Of a stretch of 7,951 nucleotides of DNA, positions 1 through 7,000 are shown one piece after another; positions within the stretch are counted from its first letter, which is position 1; the number at the start of each line of letters is the position of its first letter. The translations under genes were made by a program, and so were the position numbers. The notes below the pieces were generated by a model. It searched no databases, was not told where the DNA came from, and worked only from the letters and a program-made list of their open reading frames with translations. The stretch covers positions 1 through 7,951 of the forward strand of contig CAMLKS010000098.1 of the NCBI GenBank assembly GCA_946480675.1, in the 5' to 3' direction. Source of the DNA: an uncultured Bacteroidota bacterium (GTDB taxonomy: Bacteria; Bacteroidota; Bacteroidia; Chitinophagales; Chitinophagaceae).

Positions 1-606
1 GAAGTACGGGTAAGTACGGGTGATGCGTTTGATTACCTGGGGGAAAAGGCTACAGAGTTTGATACCGATTCATTTAAAACAGGCGGCGAGGTGCTATTGC
101 ATCGCATGCAGTATATGCAGCAATATTCTACGGTATACGCACGTGTACCCGATATTATAGAGCATAGCAATGGTGAAAACCTGAGCAGTACGATTAGTTT
201 CTTATTCCTTCCAAGATTTTTAAATCCTAATAAATCGCGACTGGACCCCTCAACCAAAACGTCTTATTACACAGGCCGCCAGTATAAGAATGCAGAGCAA
301 GGAACTTCTATATCTATGGGCTACTTCTGCGACTTATACATCGACTTTGGTATCCTGTTAATGATAATACCATTATTGATTATCACCTTTCTTATAGGTA
401 AGGCAGCTAATTATATTGTTAATAATAAACAGTATAACCTCATTTTCGTGTATTCGTTATTCATAGGTATTTTCCTCAGTATGGGTACGTTTGAATCTGA
501 CATTATATTTTATCTGGGCTCAGTAAGGAATTATATCGTGTTTATGATACTCGGCAAGATATTCATATTCGCATGGCTGAATAAATATGTGACAAGCAAC
601 CGATGA
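1..606 (+). CDS. O-antigen/exopolysaccharide repeat-unit polymerase (Wzy-like), C-terminal part
   Basis: The frame is open from the first base to a TGA at 604-606, so this is the last 201 residues of a gene that begins outside the window. The visible part starts with about 100 mostly polar residues containing a PRFLNPNKSRLD segment (residues 71-82) and TSISMGYFCDLYIDFG (102-117). It then has three hydrophobic helices at about 116-132, 147-163 and 176-193. A large polar loop with an 'FxPRxxxPxK' patch, then 'SIxxGxxxxxYxxFG' leading into the last membrane helices, is the layout I know from Wzy-type polymerases, which join lipid-linked repeat units on the periplasmic face of the inner membrane. 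These proteins diverge strongly, so the call rests on topology, short motifs and neighbours. An O-antigen ligase or other polytopic glycan protein is the main alternative. It is the most A+T-rich gene here, which is common for wzy. The stop overlaps the next start as ATGA. Confidence 0.72.
   Translation, partial: EVRVSTGDAFDYLGEKATEFDTDSFKTGGEVLLHRMQYMQQYSTVYARVPDIIEHSNGENLSSTISFLFLPRFLNPNKSRLDPSTKTSYYTGRQYKNAEQGTSISMGYFCDLYIDFGILLMIIPLLIITFLIGKAANYIVNNKQYNLIFVYSLFIGIFLSMGTFESDIIFYLGSVRNYIVFMILGKIFIFAWLNKYVTSNR
2..21 (+). repeat. Exact tandem duplication of a 10-base unit inside the polymerase gene
   Basis: The unit AAGTACGGGT occurs twice back to back, at 2-11 and 12-21. The unit length is not a multiple of three, so gain or loss of one copy would shift the reading frame of the polymerase. 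Only two copies are visible and the left side is cut by the window edge, so more copies could lie upstream. It may equally be chance or a small past duplication. Confidence 0.6.
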
Positions 607-1718
607 AAGTATTTATCACCTACGAATATTTTCTCCCTGCTTATAAAGCAGGTGGCCCCATTCAGTCGCTGAATAATATGGTGCAGTGTTTTGCCGGTCA
701 GCCGGGATATGAATTTTATATCTATTGTTCCGATAAGGACCTGGACGGAAGTACATTGAATGTAAAGCGCGATGAGTGGGTAAGCTTCTTACCGAATACG
801 AAGGTTTACTATCGTTCTGAAGAGAATAAGGAAAAATTCAGGGATATATTGAATACGGTTAAGCCGGATGTGCTGTTTGTTAATGGCCTGTTCTCAAAAC
901 AATACTCAATAATACCACTGCAAACCAAAACCAAAGCGCAGAAAATTCTTTCGGTAAGAGGTATGTTGCACCCCGGTGCTTTATCACAAAAAGCGTTTAA
1001 AAAGAAATTGTTTATCACAGGTTTAAAGCTTACAGGTGTTCATAAACGAATCATCTTTCATGCTACCGCCGATGAAGAAGCTGCATTTATAAAAAAGACT
1101 TTTGGCAATCGTGTTAAAACATTGGTGGTTGCTAACTTACCCAAAGCCATAACGGCTCCAAAGCCATTAGCAAAGCAGCCGGGCATGCTTCAACTGGTGT
1201 CCGTAGCACTTATCAGCCCTATGAAAAACATATTGCTGGTGCTGAATGCTTTGAAACAATGCCGTAATCATATTACTTATGATATCTATGGCCCGGTAAA
1301 AGATGAAGCGTACTGGGAAGAGTGCCAGGCTACTATTGGTTCCCTGCCTTCAAATGTAAAGGTGCATTATAAAGGGCCGGTACCACCGGAGCAAGTAACA
1401 GCAGCTTTAAATAATTACCATGCATTTATATTGCCCAGCAAAAGTGAAAACTTCGGGCATGCCATATACGAAGCGCTGGCATCCGGCAAGCCTGTCATCA
1501 CCAGCCATTATACGCCATGGAATGGATTAGCTACTAGCAATGCCGGATATAATGTAAGTGTGGAAGATGTAAATGAAATGTCTATTGCTATAGATGCGCT
1601 GGCATCTGTAAATAATGATACATACACCGCTATATCTAATGCCGCTGCAGCATATGCAGGCAGCAGGATAAATACACCTGCTATCATGGCAGGGTATAAA
1701 ACCATGTTTACCCATTAA
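603..1718 (+). CDS. Glycosyltransferase family 4 (GT-B fold)
   Basis: A 371-residue protein with the usual length and two-domain layout of GT4 retaining glycosyltransferases. The N-terminal acceptor domain opens with a beta strand and a Gly-rich loop (YKAGGP, residues 14-19) and contains SVRGMLHPGAL (117-127), resembling the 'SPRGML..GAL' segment of many GT4 enzymes of polysaccharide loci. The C-terminal donor domain has SPMKN (205-209, K208 a likely phosphate-binding lysine) and the EX7E motif in SENFGHAIYE (E282, E290), followed by ALASGKPVI. In this family these bind the sugar nucleotide. It probably acts on the cytoplasmic side of the membrane, adding one sugar to a lipid-linked repeat unit. 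Donor and acceptor cannot be read from the sequence. The ATG overlaps the preceding stop by four bases, which suggests translational coupling and supports this start. No signal peptide or transmembrane helix is evident. Confidence 0.9.
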   Translation: MKVFITYEYFLPAYKAGGPIQSLNNMVQCFAGQPGYEFYIYCSDKDLDGSTLNVKRDEWVSFLPNTKVYYRSEENKEKFRDILNTVKPDVLFVNGLFSKQYSIIPLQTKTKAQKILSVRGMLHPGALSQKAFKKKLFITGLKLTGVHKRIIFHATADEEAAFIKKTFGNRVKTLVVANLPKAITAPKPLAKQPGMLQLVSVALISPMKNILLVLNALKQCRNHITYDIYGPVKDEAYWEECQATIGSLPSNVKVHYKGPVPPEQVTAALNNYHAFILPSKSENFGHAIYEALASGKPVITSHYTPWNGLATSNAGYNVSVEDVNEMSIAIDALASVNNDTYTAISNAAAAYAGSRINTPAIMAGYKTMFTH

Positions 1719-1738
1719 TTAGTCAAGAAAAATAGTTT

Positions 1739-3466
1739 ATGATAATCTTAGGTATTAACGCATACCATGCTGATTCAAGTGCTGCTATCCTGAAAGACGG
1801 AGCGCTTATTGCTGCATCAGAAGAAGAGCGTTTCACCCGTGTGAAGCATTGGGCAGGGTTCCCCGAAAAAGCCATTCAGTTTTGTTTGAATGAACTAGGT
1901 ATCACGCTCAATGAAGTGGATCATATAGCCATAGGCAGAGATCCTAAAGCAAAGCTGAATAAGAAAATGCTATACCTGCTGAAGAATCCGCAGGGTGGCA
2001 TCAAAACCGTATTGAACAGGCTTAGCAATACTAAAAAAGTAGCTTCGCTTGAAGAAGAACTATCACGTATGTCTGGCATACCGGCATCAGTTATCAAGCC
2101 TAAGATACACCAGGTAGAACACCATCGCAGCCACCTGGCGTCTGCATTCTTTGCCAGTCCGTTCCAGGAAGCAGCACTGCTTTCTATAGATGGCTCGGGC
2201 GATTTTACCAGTACTATGATAGGCATAGGCCGTGGCAATAAAATAGAGGTAATAGATTCTATAGATTTTCCGGTTTCAGTGGGTACTTTCTACACAGCGT
2301 TTACACAGTATCTCGGTTTCCCGCATTATGGCGATGAGTATAAAGTAATGGGCCTTGCACCTTACGGTGAGCCGAAGTATGTAGATAAGATACGCGACAT
2401 CATAACTTTTACCGAAGATGGTTTGTTTACATGGAACCAGGCTTACTTCAAGTCGGCTAAAGATGTAGTAGTAACCTACGGCGATGACCATATCCCATTT
2501 GTAGGCAGCCTGTATGCACCACTATTTGAAGAAAAGTTTGGAAAAGCACGTGCGAAAGGCGAAGAGCTGACACAGTATCATAAAGACATTGCTGCATCTG
2601 TTCAGCGGTTTACAGAAGAGCTGATATTCCACATCGTAAACCATTTGCAGAAACGTACCGGATTGAAAAACCTGTGCATAGCAGGTGGTGTGGCGCAAAA
2701 CTCTGTAGCCAATGGCAAGATATTGGCCAATTCCGATTTCGATAACCTGTACATCCCGTCAGCTGGCCACGATGCAGGTATCTCTATGGGTTGTGCTTAT
2801 TATGTGTACAATCAATTACTCGATAAGCCACGCGCACAGCCTATCTATTCTGCATACACGGGTAGTAGGTTTAGCAACGATGAAATAGAAACATTCCTGA
2901 AATCGCGCAATATAGAATACAAGCGTATGGATGGCGCTGATTTTTATAACTACATATCCGACCGCCTCATAAATGCCGGCGTAGTCGGTTGGTTTCAGGG
3001 TCGGGCAGAGTTTGGCCCGCGTGCATTGGGTGCCCGCTCTATCCTTGCTGACCCAAGGCGTGCCGATGCGAAAGATTTGCTGAATGCCAAGATCAAACGT
3101 CGCGAAAGTTTCCGCCCGTTTGCACCTTCTATATTAAAGGAGTATGTTCCTGAGTTCTTTGAATATTCAGAGAATGTGCCGTTCATGGAAAAAGTATTCC
3201 CGATAAAGAAAGAGAAACACACATTGATACCTGCTGTTACGCACGTAGATGGCACCGGCCGCCTGCAGAGTGTTGACAAGTCGGTATCACCCAAATACTA
3301 TGCATTGATAGATGCCTTCAGGCAAAAGACGGGCATACCCATTTTGCTCAATACATCTTTCAATGAAAATGAACCCATCGTAAATACGCCCGCCGAAGCA
3401 CTGGATTGCTTCTTGCGTACCAAAATGGATATGCTGGTGCTGGAGAATTGCATTATAGAAAGATAA
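1739..3466 (+). CDS. O-carbamoyltransferase, NodU/CmcH/TobZ family
   Basis: This 575-residue protein has both halves of the family. The Kae1-like N-terminal part shows GINAYHADSSA (5-15), HHRSH (128-132, containing the HxxxH metal pair H128/H132), SIDGSGD (149-155), GDEYKVMGLAPYG (198-210), GGVAQNS (316-322) and HDAGISMG (344-351), whose D345 is the likely third metal ligand. The C-terminal YrdC-like part shows GWFQGRAEFGPRALGAR (417-433), KRRESFRPFAPS (453-464) and NTSFN (538-542). In TobZ the C-terminal domain makes carbamoyl-adenylate from carbamoyl phosphate and ATP, and the Kae1-like domain moves the carbamoyl group to a hydroxyl. All key motifs look intact, so I expect an active enzyme. 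Because it lies between two glycosyltransferases, its acceptor is probably a sugar of the repeat unit, either as sugar nucleotide or lipid-linked. This is inference; no acceptor can be read from sequence. The start follows the previous stop by 20 bases, with only a weak purine-rich stretch (AAGAAAAA, about 1725-1732) as ribosome site. Confidence 0.95.
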   Translation: MIILGINAYHADSSAAILKDGALIAASEEERFTRVKHWAGFPEKAIQFCLNELGITLNEVDHIAIGRDPKAKLNKKMLYLLKNPQGGIKTVLNRLSNTKKVASLEEELSRMSGIPASVIKPKIHQVEHHRSHLASAFFASPFQEAALLSIDGSGDFTSTMIGIGRGNKIEVIDSIDFPVSVGTFYTAFTQYLGFPHYGDEYKVMGLAPYGEPKYVDKIRDIITFTEDGLFTWNQAYFKSAKDVVVTYGDDHIPFVGSLYAPLFEEKFGKARAKGEELTQYHKDIAASVQRFTEELIFHIVNHLQKRTGLKNLCIAGGVAQNSVANGKILANSDFDNLYIPSAGHDAGISMGCAYYVYNQLLDKPRAQPIYSAYTGSRFSNDEIETFLKSRNIEYKRMDGADFYNYISDRLINAGVVGWFQGRAEFGPRALGARSILADPRRADAKDLLNAKIKRRESFRPFAPSILKEYVPEFFEYSENVPFMEKVFPIKKEKHTLIPAVTHVDGTGRLQSVDKSVSPKYYALIDAFRQKTGIPILLNTSFNENEPIVNTPAEALDCFLRTKMDMLVLENCIIER

Positions 3467-3468
3467 CC

Positions 3469-4632
3469 GTGGGTAAAGAAAAGATCATATTGATTAACCA
3501 GACGGCTAACTACCTGTTTGCCGATATTATAAAAGCATTCGTACAGCGTTTGCCGCACAGTAATATCGAAGCATGGTACGGCACGTTCGATTATGATATG
3601 AACGAACTGCCTGCAAATGTTACCCTACAGCAAGGCCCGGCATACAATAGGGAAACTTTTACGAAACGTTTCGGTTCCTGGTGGGCATTCTACAAATGGA
3701 TGAAGGATAGGATAAAGCAGGAAGACCTTGCGAACACAAAGTTCTTCTTCGTATCCAATCCGCCACTGTTTGTATTTACACCCGGCATCGAAAAGATGCA
3801 ATACGCATGCCTTATCTACGACCTGTATCCCGATGTACTTTCGGGCTTCAAAGGTGGGTTTGTAAAAGATGTATTTGTAAAGCGCTGGCAGAGGCGAAAC
3901 CGTAAGGTGCTGCCGCATGCACAGCGCATCTTTACAATAGGCGAGGGACTAAAGCAGGCGATACAGCAATACCTGCCTGCTGCAGCAAAAGATAAGGTGG
4001 AATTGATACCGGTGTGGAATAAAGCCACAGAAGCAACACAGGCATCATCAAGAGATTTTAAACAGGAATGGGAGCTTGAAGGGAAGCACATTATCCTTTA
4101 TTCTGGAAACCTTGGGTTAACCCATCCTTTGGAATATTTAATAGAGCTGGCAAAGAAGTTATCTGCCCATCCTGAATGGCAGGTAATAATAGTAGGTAAT
4201 GGTGGCAAAAAAGCACAACTGCAAGCATTAGCCGCGGGTATGGATAATGTAACGCTAAAAGACCCCGTGCCTTTTGCCGACTTGCCAAACCTGTTATCCA
4301 TCGCTACCTGGGGCTATGTAACCCTCGATATAGCAGCTACCAATAGCTCTGTACCTAGTAAAACATTCAACCTGTTGGCAAGTGGCATACCGGTACTGGC
4401 TATGGTAAATGAATCTTCCGAAATAGCCCGCCTGCTGGATAAATACAATGCCGGCATCTATTTCAAAGAGAATGAAATAGACCAGACGGTAGATAAGATA
4501 CTCCGCACTACTGCGGCGCAGCATGATGTATATGCCTCAAATGCTGTCAATTGCTCTAAAGATTTCACTTCGCAACTGGCAGATGGTTTTGTAGACCATT
4601 GGATTAGACAAGATGTATCGCAACTTCATTAA
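3469..4632 (+). CDS. Glycosyltransferase, GT4-like (WbuB-type), probable GTG start
   Basis: I place the start at GTG 3469, two bases after the carbamoyltransferase stop, behind a purine-rich AGAAAGA (3457-3463). This gives a 387-residue protein opening with KIILINQT, the expected first beta strand of a GT-B fold. An in-frame ATG at 3406 would add 21 residues of low resemblance to the family and overlap the upstream gene by 61 bases. Visible landmarks are FFFVSNPP (92-99), LIYDLYPDV (115-123), LPHAQRIFTIGEG in the linker region, ILYSGNLG (209-216, start of the donor domain), QVIIVGNGG, and VPSKTFNLLASGIPVLA (295-311). This order is typical of WbuB-like enzymes. The second glutamate of the EX7E motif seems replaced by N301. 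The enzyme is probably cytosolic or membrane-associated. Lying directly upstream of the phosphoglycosyl transferase, it could add the second sugar, but that is inference from position only. Confidence 0.86.
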   Translation: MGKEKIILINQTANYLFADIIKAFVQRLPHSNIEAWYGTFDYDMNELPANVTLQQGPAYNRETFTKRFGSWWAFYKWMKDRIKQEDLANTKFFFVSNPPLFVFTPGIEKMQYACLIYDLYPDVLSGFKGGFVKDVFVKRWQRRNRKVLPHAQRIFTIGEGLKQAIQQYLPAAAKDKVELIPVWNKATEATQASSRDFKQEWELEGKHIILYSGNLGLTHPLEYLIELAKKLSAHPEWQVIIVGNGGKKAQLQALAAGMDNVTLKDPVPFADLPNLLSIATWGYVTLDIAATNSSVPSKTFNLLASGIPVLAMVNESSEIARLLDKYNAGIYFKENEIDQTVDKILRTTAAQHDVYASNAVNCSKDFTSQLADGFVDHWIRQDVSQLH

Positions 4633-5233
4633 GCCTTTATTTGATGCACTGATAGCATTGATAATACTGGTGGTATTGTCACCGGTCATCCTGCTGACGG
4701 CTGTGTTGTTGTTTATTGCGAACAATGGTAAGCCATTCTTCTTTCAGCAACGTCCCGGCAAGCACGGCCGCATCTTCCGTATCGTGAAGTTTAAAACCAT
4801 GAACGATAAGAAAGATGCACAAGGCAACCCGTTACCCGATGCGGACAGGCTCACCCTCATAGGAAAGATAGTACGCAAAACATCGCTCGATGAATTGCCG
4901 CAACTGATAAATGTTTTAAAGGGCGACATGAGCCTCGTCGGTCCACGCCCGCTCTTGGTAGAATACCTGCCGCTGTACAATGCACAACAGGCGCGCCGGC
5001 ACGATGTAAAACCCGGTATTACGGGGTGGGCACAGGTAAATGGCCGCAACTCCATATCATGGGAAGATAAGTTTCGGCATGATGTGTACTATGTAGACCA
5101 TGTATCTTTGGCATTGGATATCCGCATCCTGTTCATGACAGTGGCCAAGGTGTTTCGTGCAAAAGGTGTGAACCAGACGGATGTTACTACGATGGAAAAA
5201 TTCAAAGGTTCTCCAAAACAAGAAGCTGCATGA
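4613..5233 (+). CDS. pglC: Monotopic phosphoglycosyl transferase, PglC-like (initiating sugar-1-phosphate transferase)
   Basis: At 206 residues this is the minimal, catalytic-domain-only form of the bacterial sugar transferase family (Bac_transf), without the extra membrane helices of WcaJ/WbaP. It has an N-terminal re-entrant hydrophobic helix (about 10-36) with the Ser-Pro break (S23-P24), FFFQQRPGKHGRIF (42-55), KFKTM (59-63), the catalytic Asp-Glu pair in SLDELPQL (D93, E94), KGDMSLVGPRPLL (103-115) and PGITGWAQVNGRNSISW (134-150). From memory, the match to Campylobacter PglC runs the whole length, with the Asp-Glu pair at the same residue numbers and a similar 'TTxEKFxG' tail. The family transfers sugar 1-phosphate from a UDP-sugar to undecaprenyl phosphate at the inner membrane, starting glycan assembly. 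The ATG lies inside the end of the previous gene (20-base overlap), and the N-terminal sequence fits the family exactly. The natural substrate is probably a UDP-diacetamido-trideoxyhexose, judging from pglD and pglE next door. Confidence 0.93.
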   Translation: MYRNFIKPLFDALIALIILVVLSPVILLTAVLLFIANNGKPFFFQQRPGKHGRIFRIVKFKTMNDKKDAQGNPLPDADRLTLIGKIVRKTSLDELPQLINVLKGDMSLVGPRPLLVEYLPLYNAQQARRHDVKPGITGWAQVNGRNSISWEDKFRHDVYYVDHVSLALDIRILFMTVAKVFRAKGVNQTDVTTMEKFKGSPKQEAA

Positions 5234-5835
5234 TAGTATATGGCGCCAGCGGGCATGGAAAGGTTATCATAGATATACTGGAGCTGAATGGCATCCGCGA
5301 GATAAAGGTTTGGGATGATGCACCCAAAGGCCCGTTATGCGGTTATTACGCCACATTGCCCGATACTAAGATACTAAGTGCCGATACGCCTGTTATTATA
5401 TCTATAGGCGATAATACTACGCGCAGGCGTATAGTAGGTAGCCTGCCTGCGCATACGGTGTTTCACAGCGCCATGCACCCTAAGGCTATAGTAGCAAAAT
5501 CTGTAAGCATAGAAGGCGGCACGGTAGTAATGGCGGGGGTGTCTATTAATTCAGATGCTATCATTGGCAGGCACTGCATCATTAATACCAATGCTGTGGT
5601 CGATCATGATTGCATCATTGGCAACTATGTGCATGTATCACCCAATGTAACGCTGTGTGGAAATGTAATAGTAGGCGAGGGTACGCACGTAGGTGCAGGC
5701 GCCATAGTTATTCCCGGTAAAAAGATAGGTAAGTGGTGCACCGTAGGTGCAGGTGCAGTGATTATACAAGATGTGCCCGATGGCGCTACGGTAGTAGGCA
5801 ACCCGGCACGTATCATTAAGATTAAAGAATTGTAG
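5230..5835 (+). CDS. pglD: UDP-4-amino-sugar N-acetyltransferase, PglD/NeuD family
   Basis: The 201-residue protein has the two parts of the PglD/NeuD family. The N-terminal Rossmann-like domain opens with IVYGASGHGKV (2-12), the glycine-rich loop that binds the UDP-sugar, and has IISIGDN (56-62). From about residue 85 onward a left-handed beta-helix built of hexapeptide repeats follows (for example VVDHDCIIGNYVHVSP, VIVGEGTHVGAGAIVIP, CTVGAGAVI), ending in VVGNPARIIK (188-197). H126 followed by D127 sits where PglD has its catalytic His-Glu pair. The reaction in this family is acetyl-CoA dependent N-acetylation of the C4 amine of UDP-4-amino-4,6-dideoxy-GlcNAc or a close analogue, in the cytoplasm, normally as a trimer. 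The gene starts within the ATGA shared with the pglC stop. A different acyl donor or an O-acetyltransferase role cannot be excluded from sequence, but pglE and pglC on either side favour the N-acetyl amino-sugar pathway. Confidence 0.92.
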   Translation: MIVYGASGHGKVIIDILELNGIREIKVWDDAPKGPLCGYYATLPDTKILSADTPVIISIGDNTTRRRIVGSLPAHTVFHSAMHPKAIVAKSVSIEGGTVVMAGVSINSDAIIGRHCIINTNAVVDHDCIIGNYVHVSPNVTLCGNVIVGEGTHVGAGAIVIPGKKIGKWCTVGAGAVIIQDVPDGATVVGNPARIIKIKEL

Positions 5836-5842
5836 CACACAC

Positions 5843-6976
5843 ATGAAACCAAAAATATGGCTCTCTTCGCCACACATGGGCGGTACGGAACTCAACTATA
5901 TCCACGAGGCTTTTGATACCAACTGGGTAGCACCACTGGGGCCAAACGTTGATAATTTTGAAAAGGATATTACAGCTTTCCTGAAGGAAGATGTGCATGC
6001 AGCAGCGCTTAGTGCAGGTACCGCGGGCATCCACCTGGCATTGATACTGGCAGGCGTGCAGCCCGGCGATGAGGTGATCTGCCAGAGCATGACTTTCTCA
6101 GCCTCTGCCAATCCCATTGCATATCTTTCGGCTGTGCCTGTGTTTGTAGATAGCGAGACGGATACTTGGAACATGTCGCCACAATGGCTGGAAGCGGCTA
6201 TAAAAGACAGGATAGCGAAGGGCAAAACACTTAAAGCTATCATACCTGTGCACCTGTATGGCATGCCTGCCCAAATGCAGGAGATAATGGCTATAGCAGC
6301 ACAGTATAATATCCCCGTGATAGAAGATGCGGCAGAAGCACTGGGCTCACATATAGATGGCAAGATGTGCGGCACATACGGTGCTATGAGCATCTTGTCG
6401 TTCAATGGCAACAAAATTATTACCACATCGGGCGGTGGTGCACTGGTTGCACACGATGCGGCTACAGTAGCAAAAGCACGCTTCCTGGCTACACAGGCCC
6501 GCGATGCAGCCCCGCACTACGAGCATACACATATAGGGTACAATTATCGCATGAGCAATATCTGCGCCGGCATCGGCCGCGGACAAATGGAGGTGCTGGC
6601 TAACCGTATAGACCAACGCCGTGCCGTATATCAGCAGTATTACAATAAGCTGAAAGGTATCAAAGGCATTACTTTATTGGATGAACCTGCGGGCTATTTC
6701 AGCAATCGCTGGCTGAGCACGATATTGGTAGACCCTGCCGAAACAGGCGGCATCACCCGCGAAACATTAAGGTTCGCGTTGGATGAAGAGAATATAGAAT
6801 CGCGCCCTTTATGGAAGCCGATGCACCTGCAGCCTGTATTCAAGGATAGCCCTTTCTATGGCGATGGCACTTCTGAAAAGTTGTTTGAAAATGGCCTATG
6901 CCTGCCTTCAGGTTCTAATCTTACAGCCGATGATATGCAGCGTATATTCCGGGTTATAGATAAGGTCTTTAACTAG
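5843..6976 (+). CDS. pglE: UDP-4-keto-6-deoxy-HexNAc 4-aminotransferase, PglE-like (DegT/DnrJ/EryC1 family)
   Basis: This 377-residue PLP-dependent enzyme belongs to the DegT/DnrJ/EryC1 sugar aminotransferases. Landmarks are SSPHMGGTELNYI (8-20), WVAPLGPNVDNFE (28-40), LSAGTAGIHLAL (56-67), HLYGMPAQM (137-145), VIEDAAEALGS (159-169, D162 the usual pyridine-nitrogen partner), SFNGNKIITTSGGGAL (186-201, K191 the Schiff-base lysine), QARDAAPHYEH (218-228), GYNYRMSN (232-239), RPLWKPMH (321-328) and CLPSGS (353-358). The same blocks occur in Campylobacter PglE as I remember it. The family transfers an amino group from glutamate to C4 of the UDP-4-keto-6-deoxy-HexNAc made by a PglF-type dehydratase, giving the substrate of PglD. 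Gene order here is the reverse of pathway order. It starts seven bases after pglD without a clear Shine-Dalgarno sequence and is the last gene of the operon, followed at once by a hairpin terminator. The stereochemistry of the product at C4 cannot be read from the sequence. Confidence 0.94.
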   Translation: MKPKIWLSSPHMGGTELNYIHEAFDTNWVAPLGPNVDNFEKDITAFLKEDVHAAALSAGTAGIHLALILAGVQPGDEVICQSMTFSASANPIAYLSAVPVFVDSETDTWNMSPQWLEAAIKDRIAKGKTLKAIIPVHLYGMPAQMQEIMAIAAQYNIPVIEDAAEALGSHIDGKMCGTYGAMSILSFNGNKIITTSGGGALVAHDAATVAKARFLATQARDAAPHYEHTHIGYNYRMSNICAGIGRGQMEVLANRIDQRRAVYQQYYNKLKGIKGITLLDEPAGYFSNRWLSTILVDPAETGGITRETLRFALDEENIESRPLWKPMHLQPVFKDSPFYGDGTSEKLFENGLCLPSGSNLTADDMQRIFRVIDKVFN

Positions 6977-6979
6977 CGT

Positions 6980-6989
6980 TGTTCGAACA
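6980..6989. repeat. Perfect 10-base palindrome between the pglE stop and the terminator
   Basis: TGTTCGAACA is its own reverse complement and lies three bases after the pglE stop. It is too short and loop-free to act as a hairpin by itself. It could be a protein-binding half-site pair, but a single short palindrome may be chance and nothing else here points to a regulator. Confidence 0.25.
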
Positions 6990-7000
6990 TATTGAAAATG

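Noticed and set aside
91..606. Short 171-residue gene starting at ATG 91
   Set aside because: The same frame is open to base 1 and the protein has only the end of a polytopic polymerase, so ATG 91 is internal to a gene entering from the left.
1719..1738. Possible internal promoter before the carbamoyltransferase
   Set aside because: Only 20 bases separate the genes and no recognisable Bacteroidota promoter element is visible; co-transcription is simpler.
2995..3294. 99-residue minus-strand open frame opposite the carbamoyltransferase
   Set aside because: It covers the conserved C-terminal motifs of the real gene and carries no signal of its own.
4613..5233. Long WcaJ/WbaP-type initiating transferase
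   Set aside because: The protein has only about 206 residues and one hydrophobic N-terminal segment, so it is the short PglC-type form, not a truncated long form.
5896..6426. 176-residue minus-strand open frame opposite pglE
   Set aside because: It lies wholly within a well-supported gene, has no recognisable domain, and its composition looks like the complement of coding sequence.
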